Assembly (NCBI RefSeq): GCF_020524355.2
Contig: NZ_CP129019.1
Coordinates: 2,170,001 to 2,234,000, forward strand
Reading direction: 5' to 3'
Length of the DNA stretch: 64,000 nucleotides
Source of the DNA: Mesobacillus subterraneus
GTDB lineage: Bacteria > Bacillota > Bacilli > Bacillales > Cytobacillaceae
Positions 27,863-36,735 of the stretch are shown piece by piece (position 1 is the first letter of the stretch; every line of letters begins with the position of its first letter). The position numbers were made by a program, and so were the translations under genes. Below the pieces are notes generated by a model, which was not told the DNA's origin, searched no databases, and saw nothing but the letters and a program-made list of their open reading frames with translations.

Positions 27863-28060
27863 CTATTGAATTCGCTGCTTCTTTTTTAACTGTTGAACAC
27901 TTATCATAAGACCCGTAAGTCCAGCAAAAAGAGAGGGAATTATACTGTATATTAAATAATTCCACTCTCCAGTCAGCAGAGAAATTATTAGAAAAATAGT
28001 TGGTAGTCCTGCTAATACTATTAAAGAAACAGTTAATCCAAGCTTAGGATTATTTTTCAT
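27863..28060 (-). CDS. Small membrane protein, unknown
   Basis: 65 residues with two spans (about 8-27 and 34-52) and a basic KKKQR tail. The site before the ATG (AGGTG) is weak. No family recognised. Gap 28061-28202 shows nothing. Confidence 0.5.
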   Translation of the reverse strand: MKNNPKLGLTVSLIVLAGLPTIFLIISLLTGEWNYLIYSIIPSLFAGLTGLMISVQQLKKKQRIQ

Positions 28061-28202
28061 TTAACATCACACCTATCCCTTTTTTATATCCATATTATAC
28101 CATGATCATTAATGTATTAATGAAATCACCTATTTTTGTAATAAGAAGGTCATTAACCAATAGGATTGTACGCACCCAGTAGTTGACGAAGAATGCTTTT
28201 TC

Positions 28203-28648
28203 TTACTGAAAAGACTCGGCTGTTTCAATCATTTTTTCCTTGGTCCCATACTCGTCTGAATAGGATGTTAAGATGTAATGATAATCGCCATCTCTCCAAT
28301 GAATCGAGGACCAGGTCCCTCAATTTAAAAACCTTTGTTTCCGTTTACGGTAACATCCTCTCCCTCTAAATTCATGTATTCAACAGCGTGTGGTTGGATT
28401 GTCAATGAAAACTTCATTCCTCCATCTTCCCCATTGAATGTCACCTCGTGTATATTTGTTTCGTGAGGAGGAATTACATGTTCGTACCCTTCTATGACCA
28501 TTGGAAATTCCGTCGGAAGCTTAGGGGCGATCCCTTCCTCTTTCAATTCTTCTTTAAGTGCCGCATGGTCGAACCTTTCCTCTTTTTGACTGCATCCCAA
28601 TAATTTAAAGGGAACAAATAAAAATAACAAAGATAATACCCTTCTCAT
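28203..28648 (-). pseudogene. Lipoprotein, DUF4367-like, frameshifted near the C-terminus
   Basis: It starts at ATG 28648 (AAGGAG seven bases upstream). A signal with lipobox LLGC is followed by GIAPKLPTEFPMVIEGYEHV. The frame stops after VNGNKGF at 28325. Two small indels (the A5 run 28327-28331 and near 28312) restore KLRD, then WSSIHWRDGDYHYILTSYSD and EKMIETAESFQ, ending at 28203. The WRDGDYxYxLTS and IxxAESF elements resemble DUF4367. The indels may be artefacts. Confidence 0.6.
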
Positions 28649-28718
28649 TAACATTCTCCTTCGATATAAATTAACTACGTTTTCATTTATAAAAAGGTTT
28701 CAGTTTCATTTAAGATCG

Positions 28719-29006
28719 TCAATGTTCAATGAGCCTGTAAGGATAACAGTTGAAGAACAATCTAAAAAATACTTGTCGAATGATTCTACCCTTCAACTCA
28801 ATGGCTAAGACCTGTGCAAAACTTAGGAGTAGAAGGGCGTGAAAACCAGACTTCCCACGCCCATTTGCGTATTTATTTAAAAGTAAATACACAAAGTTCG
28901 GTGCACCAATTAATTCGGTCATGACTCCTGCCGGTATACCTTCTGGTTCAAGGAGATTGCGGCCGATTGTATATGCGAACAATAAGAGCCAGCCGCCGAT
29001 CAACAT
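28719..29006 (-). pseudogene. FecCD-type iron-siderophore permease, C-terminal remnant
   Basis: Only the last part of the family is present: a span, then GRNLLEPEGIPAGVMTELIG and APNFVYLLL, the conserved end of FecCD permeases. A TAG lies in frame just upstream and no upstream homology continues, while the C-terminus has an unrelated extension. Typical FecCD proteins are about 330 residues. Adjacent 29007-29345 contains no gene I can support. Confidence 0.7.
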
Positions 29007-29345
29007 TGCAGGGACAATCTAGAATGCAGCCAACGCAGTCAATATTGCAAAACGGTTCATGGAACCGGCAGCTTCACAGTCAGCAATCGTTTCTTCCCAT
29101 AACAAGGTATTTTCAGAAAGAAACAAGGAAATGCTTTTCAATTGATAAAATGGTTTTAGAAGAGGAAATTCATTTAGTTTTGCAAATAAATAGCGGAGAT
29201 CACGTTTACGGAAGCTATCAAAGTTGGAGTGGATTTTAACAGAAAGCTCTTTGTTCTACTTTTTCCATTTTCCACTCAAGTCTTTGAAGGACAAGCCTTG
29301 AAAGGGTAAAATGATAATAAAGAAAACACGAATAAGGAGACTTTT

Positions 29346-30284
29346 ATGTCAAAATATAAAAAACAGCAACGTCAAGACCGCTGGGATCATAAATACGATT
29401 CGCTTGATCTGAAAAAGCTGCTGACAATCCTGAAGGAAAACCGGAGGAACATCCAGAGTAATCAGCAGCTCTATTATGATCCAGACCAAGATGAGCTGGA
29501 TATCAAGGAATATTATCGGGGCGCTCAGAATCTGGATTTCTCGGGCATGGCTCTCTTTTACAAGTTTAACACGATTGTATTCCAGTCACATAAGAATCAG
29601 CTGCCCTTCTTCTTGGCAAAGGATCTGTATTTGTACACATGGGTCGATTTATATCCGGATGGTTCCGCGAAGAGTGTCTATTCTTCCCAGAAGAAGGATC
29701 CTGAGTTATTGTTGATTGAGGATAACGAAACGCTGAGGGAAAAATACGATGAGTTCAGGCGGCGATCACGCAAGATTCAGGTGAATGGCTTTGATTCGAT
29801 CAAGGATTTGAAGGTTTTTGAGGACCATTTCAAGATGAACACAGAACATATTGTGCCGCAGTCCTGGTTCGAGGGAGCCGAGCCGATGAAAGGTGATCTC
29901 CACCACCTGTTTGTCTGCGAACCGGATTGCAACATCTCCCGTTCCAACTACCCATTTGCCGACTTTGATTTTTACAATCCTGAACGTGACGATGAGCCTA
30001 TTCAGAATAATTGCGGAGTCACAATAGGCTTCGAGTTCGAACCTGAACACGGCAAGGGAGCCTCCGCTCGGGCCATGCTTTATTTTTTCCTGAGATATTC
30101 TAAACGTGTAAAGAACGAATTTAAAAAGAAAGTCGATATCCCGCTGCTCGTCCGCTGGAATAAAGAATTCCCGCCCACACTATACGAACAGCACCGCAAT
30201 CAAGCCATCTACTATATCCAAGGAAACCGCAACCCATTCATTGATTTTCCAGAATTAGCGGAGAGGATTGAGTATCCATGGTAA
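29346..30284 (+). CDS. Endonuclease I family nuclease (Bsn/EndA-like), apparently cytoplasmic
   Basis: 312 residues. The nuclease core runs from about 165: NTEHIVPQSWFEG, then KGDLHHLFVCEPDCNISRSN with PFADF, and near the end HRNQAIYYIQGNRNPFIDFP. The EH and DLHHLF His residues are the metal/catalytic positions of the His-Me-finger endonuclease I fold. Unlike secreted Bsn or EndA, the first 20 residues (KYKKQQRQDRWDHK) are charged and carry no signal peptide. Confidence 0.9.
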   Translation: MSKYKKQQRQDRWDHKYDSLDLKKLLTILKENRRNIQSNQQLYYDPDQDELDIKEYYRGAQNLDFSGMALFYKFNTIVFQSHKNQLPFFLAKDLYLYTWVDLYPDGSAKSVYSSQKKDPELLLIEDNETLREKYDEFRRRSRKIQVNGFDSIKDLKVFEDHFKMNTEHIVPQSWFEGAEPMKGDLHHLFVCEPDCNISRSNYPFADFDFYNPERDDEPIQNNCGVTIGFEFEPEHGKGASARAMLYFFLRYSKRVKNEFKKKVDIPLLVRWNKEFPPTLYEQHRNQAIYYIQGNRNPFIDFPELAERIEYPW

Positions 30285-30320
30285 AGGCTGAACCAGCATA
30301 TGTTGATTCAGCCTATTGTT
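30285..30320 (+). terminator. Terminator of the endonuclease gene
   Basis: AGGCTGAA / TTCAGCCT stem right after the stop, with an ATTGTTTG tail. Confidence 0.6.
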
Positions 30321-30582
30321 TGTATTCCTATTCCTATTGTTCCCAGCATCAACATGGCCAATTGAGATAAACAATGAAAAATAAAGACTATATTAAGAGT
30401 AAGTCCTTGTACGGAATTACGAGAGAAGTGGTCTGCGGTGTATTATAAGCATAAGCATCTGAAACACCCAAAAATAACATTCCCGATTTATTTGAATCTA
30501 TCCATGCAGATTTTCATACATTTATCACATTTTCACCTTATTATTGATGAGAAATTAAATTAACGAATGGAGTTTAGTATTT

Positions 30583-31359
30583 ATGAAGAAACTATTGTTC
30601 TTTTTTATTACAGTCATGCTTCTGTTGACAGCATGTTCAGCTGGTTCGGAACCTAAGGAAGATGCTCTTGAGGACGTCCCAGAACTTTTAGAAGTATCAA
30701 TTATTACTCCTGAAAAAATTGAGATGAATACGGAAATTACAGTCAAAGCAGAAGTACTTCAGGGTGAGGAAAAAGTGACTAATGCAGATGAAGTTAAATT
30801 TGAAATCTGGAAATCTGGTCAGGAAGATCATGAAATGATACCAGCCCTTAACGAGAAGGACGGCACCTATTCGATAAAGAAAAGCTTCAGTGAAGGCGGC
30901 AACTATTTCATTGTGGCGCACACGACGGCAAACCGGATGCACAGTATGCCAAAGAAAGAAGTAATTGTATTGGGTAACGAATCAAACCACGCTCACACTG
31001 CTGACGGAGAAAATGAAAACCATGATGACCAACATTCCGATCAGGGTCATGACGATCACCATAATAGCGAGGTAACGTTTGATTTCCATGCTCCTTCAAC
31101 GATAAAAAGCCATCAACCAGCTGAGTTGACAGTTAAGATTGCTCAAGAAGAACAGCTTATCTCCGGTGCGAATGTCCGTTTTGAAATCTGGGAAGAGAAC
31201 GAAACAAAGCATCAGTTCATCAATACGAAGGAAGTATCAACTGGCACTTATTCCGCTGATTACACCTTCCCTGCGAAAGGGCTTTTCATTTTGAAAATTC
31301 ATGTGGAAAAAGGCAACATACATGACCATACAGAAAAATCGATTGAAGTAGGATCCTAA
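30583..31359 (+). CDS. Lipoprotein with two YtkA/FixH-like domains and a His-rich linker
   Basis: 258 residues; a lipoprotein signal ends in LLLTAC. Two similar domains of about 85 residues (35-130 and 160-255) each have KFEIWKSG/RFEIWEEN, a KDGTYSIKKSFSEGGNYFI-like beta sandwich and a closing I-x-V. Between them (about 137-162) lies HTADGENENHDDQHSDQGHD followed by DHH, a likely metal-binding tract. YtkA-like proteins are linked to copper and respiratory assembly, but the role here is inference. Confidence 0.85.
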   Translation: MKKLLFFFITVMLLLTACSAGSEPKEDALEDVPELLEVSIITPEKIEMNTEITVKAEVLQGEEKVTNADEVKFEIWKSGQEDHEMIPALNEKDGTYSIKKSFSEGGNYFIVAHTTANRMHSMPKKEVIVLGNESNHAHTADGENENHDDQHSDQGHDDHHNSEVTFDFHAPSTIKSHQPAELTVKIAQEEQLISGANVRFEIWEENETKHQFINTKEVSTGTYSADYTFPAKGLFILKIHVEKGNIHDHTEKSIEVGS

Positions 31360-31456
31360 TAATTCTCCCTTAACATTAGACTAATTGTGTTCCATTTAAA
31401 AGGGAAAACATTGATTTATCACCAGATTCAGTGAACTTTTGGTAATCTGATTTAAA

Positions 31457-31497
31457 AAATGCTCATTCCCTTTTTCTAAGGAATGAGCATTTTTATA
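31457..31497 (+). terminator. Rho-independent terminator of the YtkA-like gene
   Basis: AAATGCTCATTCC / GGAATGAGCATTTTT with a loop of about ten bases. Confidence 0.85.
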
Positions 31498-31646
31498 TAA
31501 TCTCATCTTTGACATGAGCAAACGTTAGTTGAATATATCACTTAATCCTTCACTGGACCTTAAAAGGGGTTTTTATCAATATCCGTTTTAAATTCGATTG
31601 CTTTCAATTGAAACATTTTATCTGTACTTATACTAGCATTCATTTT

Positions 31647-31778
31647 CTATTTCTTAACTATCCATAATAGGAATAGGACTAGTCCCAGTAAAACAAAACC
31701 AATATACAAATACCAATAATCAATAAATAACTCCCATTGAAGTTGCTGAATTTCTTTCACTCTTTCAAAGTAACCCAT
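31647..31778 (-). CDS. Small single-span membrane protein (43 residues)
   Basis: The ATG at 31778 has AGGAG seven bases upstream. MGYFERVKEIQQLQWELFID leads into a long hydrophobic helix and a KK end. No stop-free chance ORF of this kind with such a site is expected often, but there is no homology evidence. Apart from this, 31500-31930 appears empty. Confidence 0.5.
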   Translation of the reverse strand: MGYFERVKEIQQLQWELFIDYWYLYIGFVLLGLVLFLLWIVKK

Positions 31779-32008
31779 TAGTTAACTCCTGTATTAGTCT
31801 TTTAATCTCTAATACGTTTGGGTGAAGTTTTAGTTTCAGACTTGCGTAAATTCCTATACGCATAACATTTCTTTAAGGTGAAGTAACGGTTTATTATCGG
31901 ATGTTATAAATGATGAAAACGAGTTAAATGGTTCACCTTTATGATTGTACCAAGTTTTTCCTTATGCTATATTTGAAAAATAAAGCCACATTTAAGAGGA
32001 GTTCGATC

Positions 32009-32524
32009 ATGAACAAGATATCACTTGCCGAGGCAGTTAAACTAAAAAGTGTATTGGCTAAAAGAATTCGTGAACTTGAAGAAGAAATGGACCGGGTCGC
32101 ATTTGTAACGATTGAAAAAGGAAGTGAAATCCCCAAGCAAACTAGGACTCTTGCGAATGTTGAGCAGGAGATGGATGTGGTACGAAATGATTTCCGCTTG
32201 CTCGATAAACTGGTATATTGTGCGAATATAGACAATGAAATACCTTTCAACAATGATTCTTTAACGATTGTTGAAGCAATCGAACTTGCCACACAGCTGC
32301 GAGCTAAAGCCAGGAAGATGAAGGAATTTGGTTCGTCGATTAAAGAGGAAACAGCCTACTCATACAGCGAGACAATGGTGATGGTTCGCGTTGCAACTTT
32401 TGACCCTGAAACTTACCGTGTTAAGGCTTTGGAAGCTGAACGGCACGCTAACAAGCTCTCCAATTTGATTAATGCCAAAAACTACACCATTGAACTGGAT
32501 TTTGACAGCGAAAAGTATTTTTAA
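32009..32524 (+). CDS. DIP1984 family (septicolysin-like) protein
   Basis: 171 residues from the ATG at 32009 (GAGGAG seven bases upstream; the longer frame from 31928 has no site). It is mainly helical: SLAEAVKLKSVLAKRIRELE, a central FRLLDKLVYCANIDN, LTIVEAIELATQLRAKARKM, and the closing LINAKNYTIELDF. This pattern fits the DIP1984 family, whose function is unknown despite the septicolysin label. Confidence 0.82.
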   Translation: MNKISLAEAVKLKSVLAKRIRELEEEMDRVAFVTIEKGSEIPKQTRTLANVEQEMDVVRNDFRLLDKLVYCANIDNEIPFNNDSLTIVEAIELATQLRAKARKMKEFGSSIKEETAYSYSETMVMVRVATFDPETYRVKALEAERHANKLSNLINAKNYTIELDFDSEKYF

Positions 32525-32553
32525 CCTTGGAGGGGTGAGACTCCCCTCCAAGG
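32525..32553 (+). terminator. Strong hairpin after the DIP1984 gene
   Basis: CCTTGGAGGGG / CCCCTCCAAGG stem with a 7-base loop directly at the stop. There is no T tract, so it may terminate weakly or stabilise the 3' end. Confidence 0.6.
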
Positions 32554-32707
32554 GATAGAGGGAGAAATTTTACCATCTAATAGTAGATTAGGAATGGCCA
32601 ATGGCAAACCAATGAACATTGACCCATTACTTCTTCACCTTTAACCCATAACCTACTATGGCAATGGCGGTCGCTGACCAAAATAGTCCTTTTGATCTCC
32701 TTCTATC

Positions 32708-32745
32708 AGCAGGGCGGTTCCATTGTTTGGAACCGTCCTATTTTA
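32708..32745. terminator. Hairpin with T-rich tail upstream of the next gene
   Basis: AGGGCGGTTCC / GGAACCGTCCT stem with a 7-base loop followed by ATTTTAT. It may end a transcript reading rightward from the DIP1984 gene, or act as a leader element of the membrane gene at 32783. Confidence 0.5.
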
Positions 32746-32782
32746 TGTACATTCTGGGGCAATAAAGTATGGAGGTCTTTTA

Positions 32783-33127
32783 ATGTATACAACTGAAACA
32801 TTCGTAACCGATGGTGTGTTTACACTGATGCGGCCAATATTCTTCACCCTGCTGATTCTATCAATCTTGTTATTTATTTTGATTATTTCACGTAAGTTAC
32901 GGGGAAAACTTCTGAATGGCTTCAGCGTTGTAAGTCTATCCATCATTTTAGGGGTCATCACTGTCCAAGTAACCTACTATGATGCGATAATCGTTGATGA
33001 AATTGGACTAGGCGGAGACCCAACGACTTTTTTCCTTGCTTTGATCAATTTAGGTATAAGTATATTAAATCCGATGTTATTTTTTTGGTTAAATTCAAAA
33101 ACTGAACAGGAGATAGCAAAAAGCTGA
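32783..33127 (+). CDS. Membrane protein, unknown
   Basis: 114 residues from the ATG at 32783 (GGAGG seven bases upstream). Three hydrophobic segments (about 15-38, 47-66, 80-103), with a basic SRKLRGK loop after the first. Family not recognised. Followed by a clear terminator. Confidence 0.6.
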   Translation: MYTTETFVTDGVFTLMRPIFFTLLILSILLFILIISRKLRGKLLNGFSVVSLSIILGVITVQVTYYDAIIVDEIGLGGDPTTFFLALINLGISILNPMLFFWLNSKTEQEIAKS

Positions 33128-33160
33128 ACCTATTTTCATTCACAGGTTCAGCTTTTTAAT
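33116..33160 (+). terminator. Rho-independent terminator
   Basis: AAAAAGCTGAACCT / AGGTTCAGCTTTTT stem overlapping the stop codon. Confidence 0.85.
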
Positions 33161-33165
33161 GCTTT

Positions 33166-33395
33166 AACCGTTAATTATTCGTAATTTAACGGTTGAAACC
33201 AAAATTCTACGGTTGGCTCATTAAATAATACGGATAGGGGCAGAAAATTTTATGGTTGAAGAAGATCTGTTAACACGGTTAGGTCCACTAATCCCCGTTG
33301 GTCCTCTTTTAATCCCCGTTGAACACGATTTATTCCCCATTGCCCTAATTTTAATCCCTGTTGAACATGAATTAATCTCCGTTGGCCTAATCGAT
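33166..33395. repeat. Intergenic array with 21-bp phasing
   Basis: AATCCCC or a close variant recurs at 33290, 33311, 33332, 33353 and 33374, exactly 21 bp apart (CCCCGTTG core). To the left, ACGGTT-type blocks at 33189, 33209, 33230, 33252 and 33275 continue nearly the same phase (20-23 bp). A hairpin AACCGTTA / TAACGGTT lies at its left edge. Frames through it are repeat artefacts. Confidence 0.85.
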
Positions 33396-33462
33396 ACAAA
33401 AATCAACAAAGTACAAAATCAACTAGAAGGCAGACTCACCAAGTGCCTGGCTCATCTAATGT

Positions 33463-34155
33463 TCAGTTCGCCTTCTTCTCATATTCCAGCACAAAAAGTG
33501 GTTCATTCTCCATCCATTCCGCGAATAGCACATCTTCAACATGGTGGATTTTTTGCTTCTCTAATTCATTTTTCAGCCACTGTTCGTCCAAGCCTGCCTC
33601 TTTTAAGTTTTTGCGAACTACTTCCCCATCAAGGATCAGGTTAACTGGCAAGGTTGGATCTTCTGCTTTGATTTTCATATCACTAAGCTTAGGAGTGTCA
33701 TAATCCGCTTTGGGCAGAACACTGACCATTCCATTCGTTTCGATGATGGCAAATTCTACTTCGCGCAGTGAAAAGTATCCTTGCTGTCTAATCAGACTTT
33801 GAAGCTCATTGATATCCAGCTTTGCTTTTTTCAAAGCTTCGAACTTAATTTTCCCTTTGCGGACCACTATGTTCGGTTCGCCCTCCAGCAACTTCCGCGA
33901 ACTTAGGAACTTTTGCGTAACGGTCTCTGTAACATATACAAGGACACCCCACAAGGTCACGGCAAAGGCGATTTCGCCTATCTTTACTTCATGATCATAA
34001 ATTGCATTCCCTACCAGTTCACCAAGAATGATCGCCGAAATGAAGTCAAACGGAGTAATCTGGGAGAACTGCGTCTTCCCTTGTAATTTTGTCATGATAA
34101 AAAGAAATATAAATCCACTCGTCAATTCTACAGCAATTGATAAATAATGATTCAA
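33463..34155 (-). CDS. YetF-like DUF421 membrane protein
   Basis: 231 residues from TTG 34155, which has GGAAGGAG eight bases upstream; an ATG at 34179 lacks a site. Two or three N-terminal spans (LSIAVELTSGFIFLFIMTKL and ITPFDFISAIILGELVGNAI) precede the cytoplasmic part. This has the DUF421 pattern GEPNIVVRKGKIKFEALKKA, LDINELQSLIRQQGYF and EVEFAIIETNGMVSVLPK. Family members occur in spore and vegetative membranes; molecular role unclear. Confidence 0.9.
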   Translation of the reverse strand: MNHYLSIAVELTSGFIFLFIMTKLQGKTQFSQITPFDFISAIILGELVGNAIYDHEVKIGEIAFAVTLWGVLVYVTETVTQKFLSSRKLLEGEPNIVVRKGKIKFEALKKAKLDINELQSLIRQQGYFSLREVEFAIIETNGMVSVLPKADYDTPKLSDMKIKAEDPTLPVNLILDGEVVRKNLKEAGLDEQWLKNELEKQKIHHVEDVLFAEWMENEPLFVLEYEKKAN

Positions 34156-34403
34156 TACTCCCACTCCTTCCTTAGCCATTATGGGAAGATTTTCAGAAGT
34201 TGAACCGTTATTTCTTGAAAACTCTATAAAACGACAAATAAATCGATTTATTTGTCGGGCGATTTATTTCCACATAACGGTAAAACATGTAACTTTTATG
34301 AGGAAAAATCGTTTATAAAGATGAAAATAGCATTTCTATCTTGTACGGCCGAAGCCATAACCGGAAATTGGCCATTCAAATGAAATCAAGGGGGGTTGGG
34401 TGA

Positions 34404-35154
34404 ATGAAAAAATGGTTGGTTTCGATGATGCTTTTAGTCTCACTGTTGTTCTTTGATGCACCTGCAGAGGCTGCTGGCGGTGACATGATTATCATCAATA
34501 AGTCTAACAATCAACTGGCTTACTACAAAAATAACAAACTGGTAAAAACGTTTAAGGTGGGTACAGGGCGGAAAGCTTCTTATACGCCTGAGGGCACGTT
34601 CAAAATTGTTAACAAAATCAAGAATCGTCCTTATTACAGCGGAAATATCCCGGGTGGATACTCTAGGAATCCGCTTGGTGACAGATGGCTCGGCATAAAT
34701 GCGCGAGGAACATGGGGAACGACGTATGCCATCCACGGCAATAATAATCCTAAATCAATTGGCGGATATGTGAGTGCCGGTTGCGTCCGGATGTATGATA
34801 ACGAGGTGCAGTGGCTTTATGATCAGGTGAAAGTAAATACTCCTGTTGTCATCACTACTTCCAAACAGTCCTTTAACGCGATCGCATCCGCGAATGGATA
34901 TAAAGTTACAGGCCAGGCTGCAGTTCCAGTCATCGCAGCTCCAGCAAGCACTGTCCTAAAAAAAAGGAATGCGCGGCGCAGAAGTTAAACAGCTGCAACA
35001 GGCCCTCACGAATAAAGGTTACAGCACAAAAGGAATCGACGGCGTATTCGGTCCAGCTACCGAATCTGCCGTAAAGAACTTCCAAAAAGCGAAAAAACTG
35101 AAAGTAGACGGAATCGCCGGACCAGCCACCCAAAAGGCATTAGGAATGAAATAG
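34404..35154 (+). pseudogene. L,D-transpeptidase (YkuD) with peptidoglycan-binding domain, single frameshift
   Basis: Signal peptide 1-23 (ending EAAG). The YkuD domain (about 25-150) has the catalytic motif HGNNNPKSIGGYVSAGCVRM, with His, Ser, the nucleophile Cys and Arg. After a short Ala/Pro linker the frame breaks at the A8 run 34958-34965. One A fewer joins GMRGAEVKQLQQALTNKGYS, IDGVFGPATESAVKNFQ and DGIAGPATQKALG, a complete peptidoglycan-binding type 1 domain. It would make 3-3 or anchoring cross-links in the cell wall. Probably intact if the homopolymer is an error; even the first frame has the whole catalytic domain. Confidence 0.88.
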
Positions 35155-35155
35155 C

Positions 35156-35200
35156 AAAAAGACGGTCCACCTTTTAATAGGAAGGACCGTCTTTGTTTAT
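35156..35200 (+). terminator. Rho-independent terminator, shared by convergent genes
   Basis: AAAGACGGTCC / GGACCGTCTTTG between the transpeptidase and the IDEAL-domain gene. Confidence 0.8.
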
Positions 35201-35529
35201 ACACCTTTGACTAGCTCCCTCATCGAGTTCAGCTTTTCCGAAAGCTCCAGGAACCATTCTTCATCCCCAGTTGCAAGCGCTAAATCAATCAGATTTTGTA
35301 TTTGTGCCTTATTTTTCACTTTAGGGTCTGGCAGTTTCCTGACTCCATTTGTGGAAATCGGAATGGTTTTGCCAACCATGGATTCGTCATCACTTGATGT
35401 AATCGTTGCATTCACCTTTTCGTCCAGAATATCAAGTGACTCTATATATCCGATGAATAATTCACCATCCCGGGATTTCCCCTTAATCCAATCGCCTACT
35501 CTTAAAATACTGTTATTATTGGACAACAT
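35197..35529 (-). CDS. IDEAL domain-containing protein
   Basis: 110 residues from the ATG at 35529 (GAGGTGA seven bases upstream). The N-terminal half resembles a small beta barrel (VGDWIKGKSRDGELFIGYIE). The C-terminal IQNLIDLALATGDEEWFLEL is the IDEAL motif in variant form, found in Bacilli adaptor-like proteins. Function unknown. Confidence 0.75.
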   Translation of the reverse strand: MLSNNNSILRVGDWIKGKSRDGELFIGYIESLDILDEKVNATITSSDDESMVGKTIPISTNGVRKLPDPKVKNKAQIQNLIDLALATGDEEWFLELSEKLNSMRELVKGV

Positions 35530-35599
35530 ATAAGTCACCTCATTCATTTAATCTGTAATATTTTTCATTACATTTATCAGCTAAGAAGTCGTGGGCTCC

Positions 35600-36022
35600 T
35601 TAGTCACAACAGTTTGTTTCTTTTACCAGGTCCACTATTTCTTTGATCGAATAGTGCTTCAAATATTCTCCCAAGTGTTCTTCGGCACCGAGGAAGATAG
35701 CAAACAGGACCTTGTGCATATTCGCTCCGACGACACACTTTTCATTAGAGTCAGGGCACTTTGGCTGCAGTGCACCTTCGGAGGTCAGTTTATATATATC
35801 CCAAAGGTTTACTTCATTTAGATCGAGCGCAAAAATGAATCCGCCTCCGGTTCCTTCTTTTGATTTGATAATACCATGCTTTTTTAACAAGCCCAGCACT
35901 TTGCGGATCCGCACGGGATGAACCCCTGCACTCTCTGAGATGGCTTCGCTTGTCGACATTCTGTCCGGCTGCAGTGCAAGCAGGGTTAAACTGTGAATAG
36001 CCAGGGTAAAATCGCTGTTCAT
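35600..36022 (-). CDS. Rrf2 family transcriptional regulator (YwnA-like)
   Basis: 140 residues. The winged helix (1-80) has the family pattern LAIHSLTLLALQPDRMSTSE, GVHPVRIRKVLGLLKKHGII and SKEGTGGGFIFA. The C-terminal part has only CPDSNEKCVVG and a terminal CCD, not the three-Cys iron-sulfur motif of IscR, so a YwnA-type thiol or other sensor is likelier. GGAGG site before the ATG. Confidence 0.9.
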   Translation of the reverse strand: MNSDFTLAIHSLTLLALQPDRMSTSEAISESAGVHPVRIRKVLGLLKKHGIIKSKEGTGGGFIFALDLNEVNLWDIYKLTSEGALQPKCPDSNEKCVVGANMHKVLFAIFLGAEEHLGEYLKHYSIKEIVDLVKETNCCD

Positions 36023-36100
36023 TGCCGGCCTCCTAACAAAAGAACCTATTTATTATTCTATATATTACCTTTCATCCAGTCCGATATAAAGCAAAAGCAT

Positions 36101-36496
36101 CTAGTTCGCGATACTATCCCACTCTAAGCCGGTAAATGTACGCAGCTTGCGCGGCAAGAAGCTGCGAATCTCTTCTTCATTATAACCAACCTGCAGACGT
36201 TTATGGTCCTGGATAATCGGTCGGCGAAGCATTTGTGGATTTCTTCTGATTAGTTCATATAGTTGATTCAGTGGAAGAGAGTCAATGTCCATATCCAGCT
36301 GCTTATAGGTTTTTGAGTTCGTCGAAATAATCTCTTCTGTTCCATCCTCTGTCAATCGAAGAATCGATTTGATTTCGTCAACAGTAAGTGGATCTGATAC
36401 AATATTTCTTTCAATAAAATCAATTTGATGTTCCTGCAGCCATGCCTTTGCTTTCCGGCAAGACGCACAGCTTGATGTGATATATAAAGTAACCAT
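36101..36496 (-). CDS. Spx family regulator (ArsC fold)
   Basis: 131 residues, exactly the Spx length. The redox switch CASC (residues 10-13) follows MVTLYITSS. Conserved blocks are [56 protein letters not shown] and FLPRKLR. Spx binds the RNA polymerase alpha C-terminal domain and activates thiol-stress genes. A second copy of Spx is usual in this group, so this may be a paralogue (Ile6 and the C-terminus differ from the canonical form). Confidence 0.93.
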   Translation of the reverse strand: MVTLYITSSCASCRKAKAWLQEHQIDFIERNIVSDPLTVDEIKSILRLTEDGTEEIISTNSKTYKQLDMDIDSLPLNQLYELIRRNPQMLRRPIIQDHKRLQVGYNEEEIRSFLPRKLRTFTGLEWDSIAN

Positions 36497-36735
36497 TGAT
36501 CAACAGCTCCCCCGTCTAACTGTAATAATTAAAATTACAGATAAACAACAATAGAATCTTTTTAAATATAAAAATACCGATACTGTAATATTAAACTTTA
36601 CAGTTAGCAATGTCAATGGTATTTTCAAGGGCTCCCCCCCTTTTCACCACCCATTTTTTCCTGCATCTAAAAATAGGCTTATCCATTCGAAACTCTGGTG
36701 CCATCATCTCGTCAAACTATTTGAGGTGATAAAAA

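Noticed and set aside
28967..29239. 90-residue plus-strand frame next to the FecCD remnant
   Set aside because: No site and no recognisable family; overlaps antisense of the remnant.
33252..33644. 130-residue plus-strand frame
   Set aside because: It runs through the 21-bp array and antisense to the DUF421 gene; its repeats are those of the DNA array.
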